From: Vulcanimicrobiota bacterium
GTDB taxonomy: Bacteria > Vulcanimicrobiota > Vulcanimicrobiia > Vulcanimicrobiales > Vulcanimicrobiaceae
Direction: 5' to 3'
DNA: 6,412 nucleotides
Assembly (NCBI GenBank): GCA_013289785.1
Contig: JABCZE010000096.1
Span: 1 to 6,412 of the forward strand
Program-made: the position numbers and the translations under genes
The notes under the pieces: generated by a model
The model's database searches: none
The model's input: the letters and a program-made list of their open reading frames with translations, nothing else
Told to the model about the DNA's origin: nothing
Shown: in pieces, positions 6,049 to 6,412 of the stretch
Numbering within the stretch: position 1 is the stretch's first letter
Layout of the letters: the number at the start of each line of letters is the position of its first letter

Positions 6049-6412
6049 GGCCGCAGGCTAACCGTTACGCCGAACACCGACGTAGGGCTGGAAATCGTCC
6101 CCGCTGGGTTCCCGCCGCGCGGATAATGCCACGACTGGATCTCGCCGGCGTTCGGCTGAATAACCACGTCGCTCTGTATCCAGGATTGGACGCTGTCGTT
6201 ACTCCACTGTTTGAGGGTCGTGGTACCGAGGACCGTCCCAGTCGAGCCGGAAAACTTGAGGCGATAAATCGCACCGGCCTGCTGGTCTTCGATCGTAATG
6301 TGCTTGCCGTCCCACTGAACCTGTCCGCAGCAGTTGATGTTCTTGTCGAGATTGACGTTCATTAACGTGCCGCTACCCTTGCGCAGCTCGCCGAACTCAA
6401 CGTTCGAACCCG
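6045..6412 (-). CDS. C-terminal part of a secreted-type hypothetical protein (partial)
   Basis: The frame is open from the window edge to TGA at 6045-6047, giving about 121 residues; the true start lies outside. The Met at 6362 is internal: in-frame sequence reading SNVEFGELRKGSGTL precedes it. The visible part is rich in beta-prone, Gly/Ser/Thr stretches with alternating motifs such as VQWDGKHITIEDQQAGAIYR, SWIQSDVVIQPNAG and WHYPRGGNPAGTI, as in blade-like repeats of extracellular proteins. It resembles uncharacterised secreted proteins I associate with Eremiobacterota, whose endings carry YPxGG..TI; this is recollection, not a search. Its stop overlaps the ABM gene's GTG start, so the two are probably one transcript. 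Function unknown. Confidence 0.7.
   Translation of the reverse strand, partial: GSNVEFGELRKGSGTLMNVNLDKNINCCGQVQWDGKHITIEDQQAGAIYRLKFSGSTGTVLGTTTLKQWSNDSVQSWIQSDVVIQPNAGEIQSWHYPRGGNPAGTISSPTSVFGVTVSLRP

Overview
The window looks like chromosomal DNA of a GC-rich, uncultured-type bacterium. My best guess is the Eremiobacterota/Vulcanimicrobiota (WPS-2) lineage. This rests on recalled family resemblance: short LAGC-lipobox lipoproteins, a PF04185 phosphoesterase, a sedolisin without an activation domain, and a secreted protein ending in a YPxGG..TI-like stretch. No marker gene confirms it, and Acidobacteria-like or Chloroflexota-like hosts cannot be excluded.

Layout: (1) bases 1-109 may hold the tail of an upstream gene whose stop abuts the next start. 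(2) Bases 110-1483 (+) encode an exported lipoprotein phosphoesterase. (3) A perfect 12-bp hairpin at 1492-1519 separates it from a convergent gene. (4) Bases 1610-2725 (-) encode a lipoprotein serine-carboxyl peptidase (S53). (5) Diverging from it is a large STAND regulator at 2766-5285 (+), with an HTH, an NB-ARC-type ATPase and a TPR-like repeat region. The short gap between them carries repeated ATGCGG(A)CAAATGGC motifs that could be an operator. (6) The regulator's stop codon lies inside a 21-bp tandem array of a dispersed-repeat-like sequence. A related element is embedded in frame in its ATPase domain. (7) The rest is on the minus strand: a small three-helix membrane protein (5388-5717), an ABM-fold protein (5752-6048), and the C-terminal part of a secreted-type protein (6045 to the window edge). 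The last two overlap by 4 bases (GTGA), so they form a probable operon.

How the genes may work together: the regulator and the protease are the only divergent pair, so the regulator could control the protease and/or itself; this is inference. The two lipoprotein hydrolases, one for phosphoesters and one for peptides, are consistent with scavenging at the cell surface. I see no CRISPR array, insertion sequence, tRNA, rRNA or clearly new multi-gene system. The most unusual signal is the repeat element built into the regulator's coding sequence and its stop codon.
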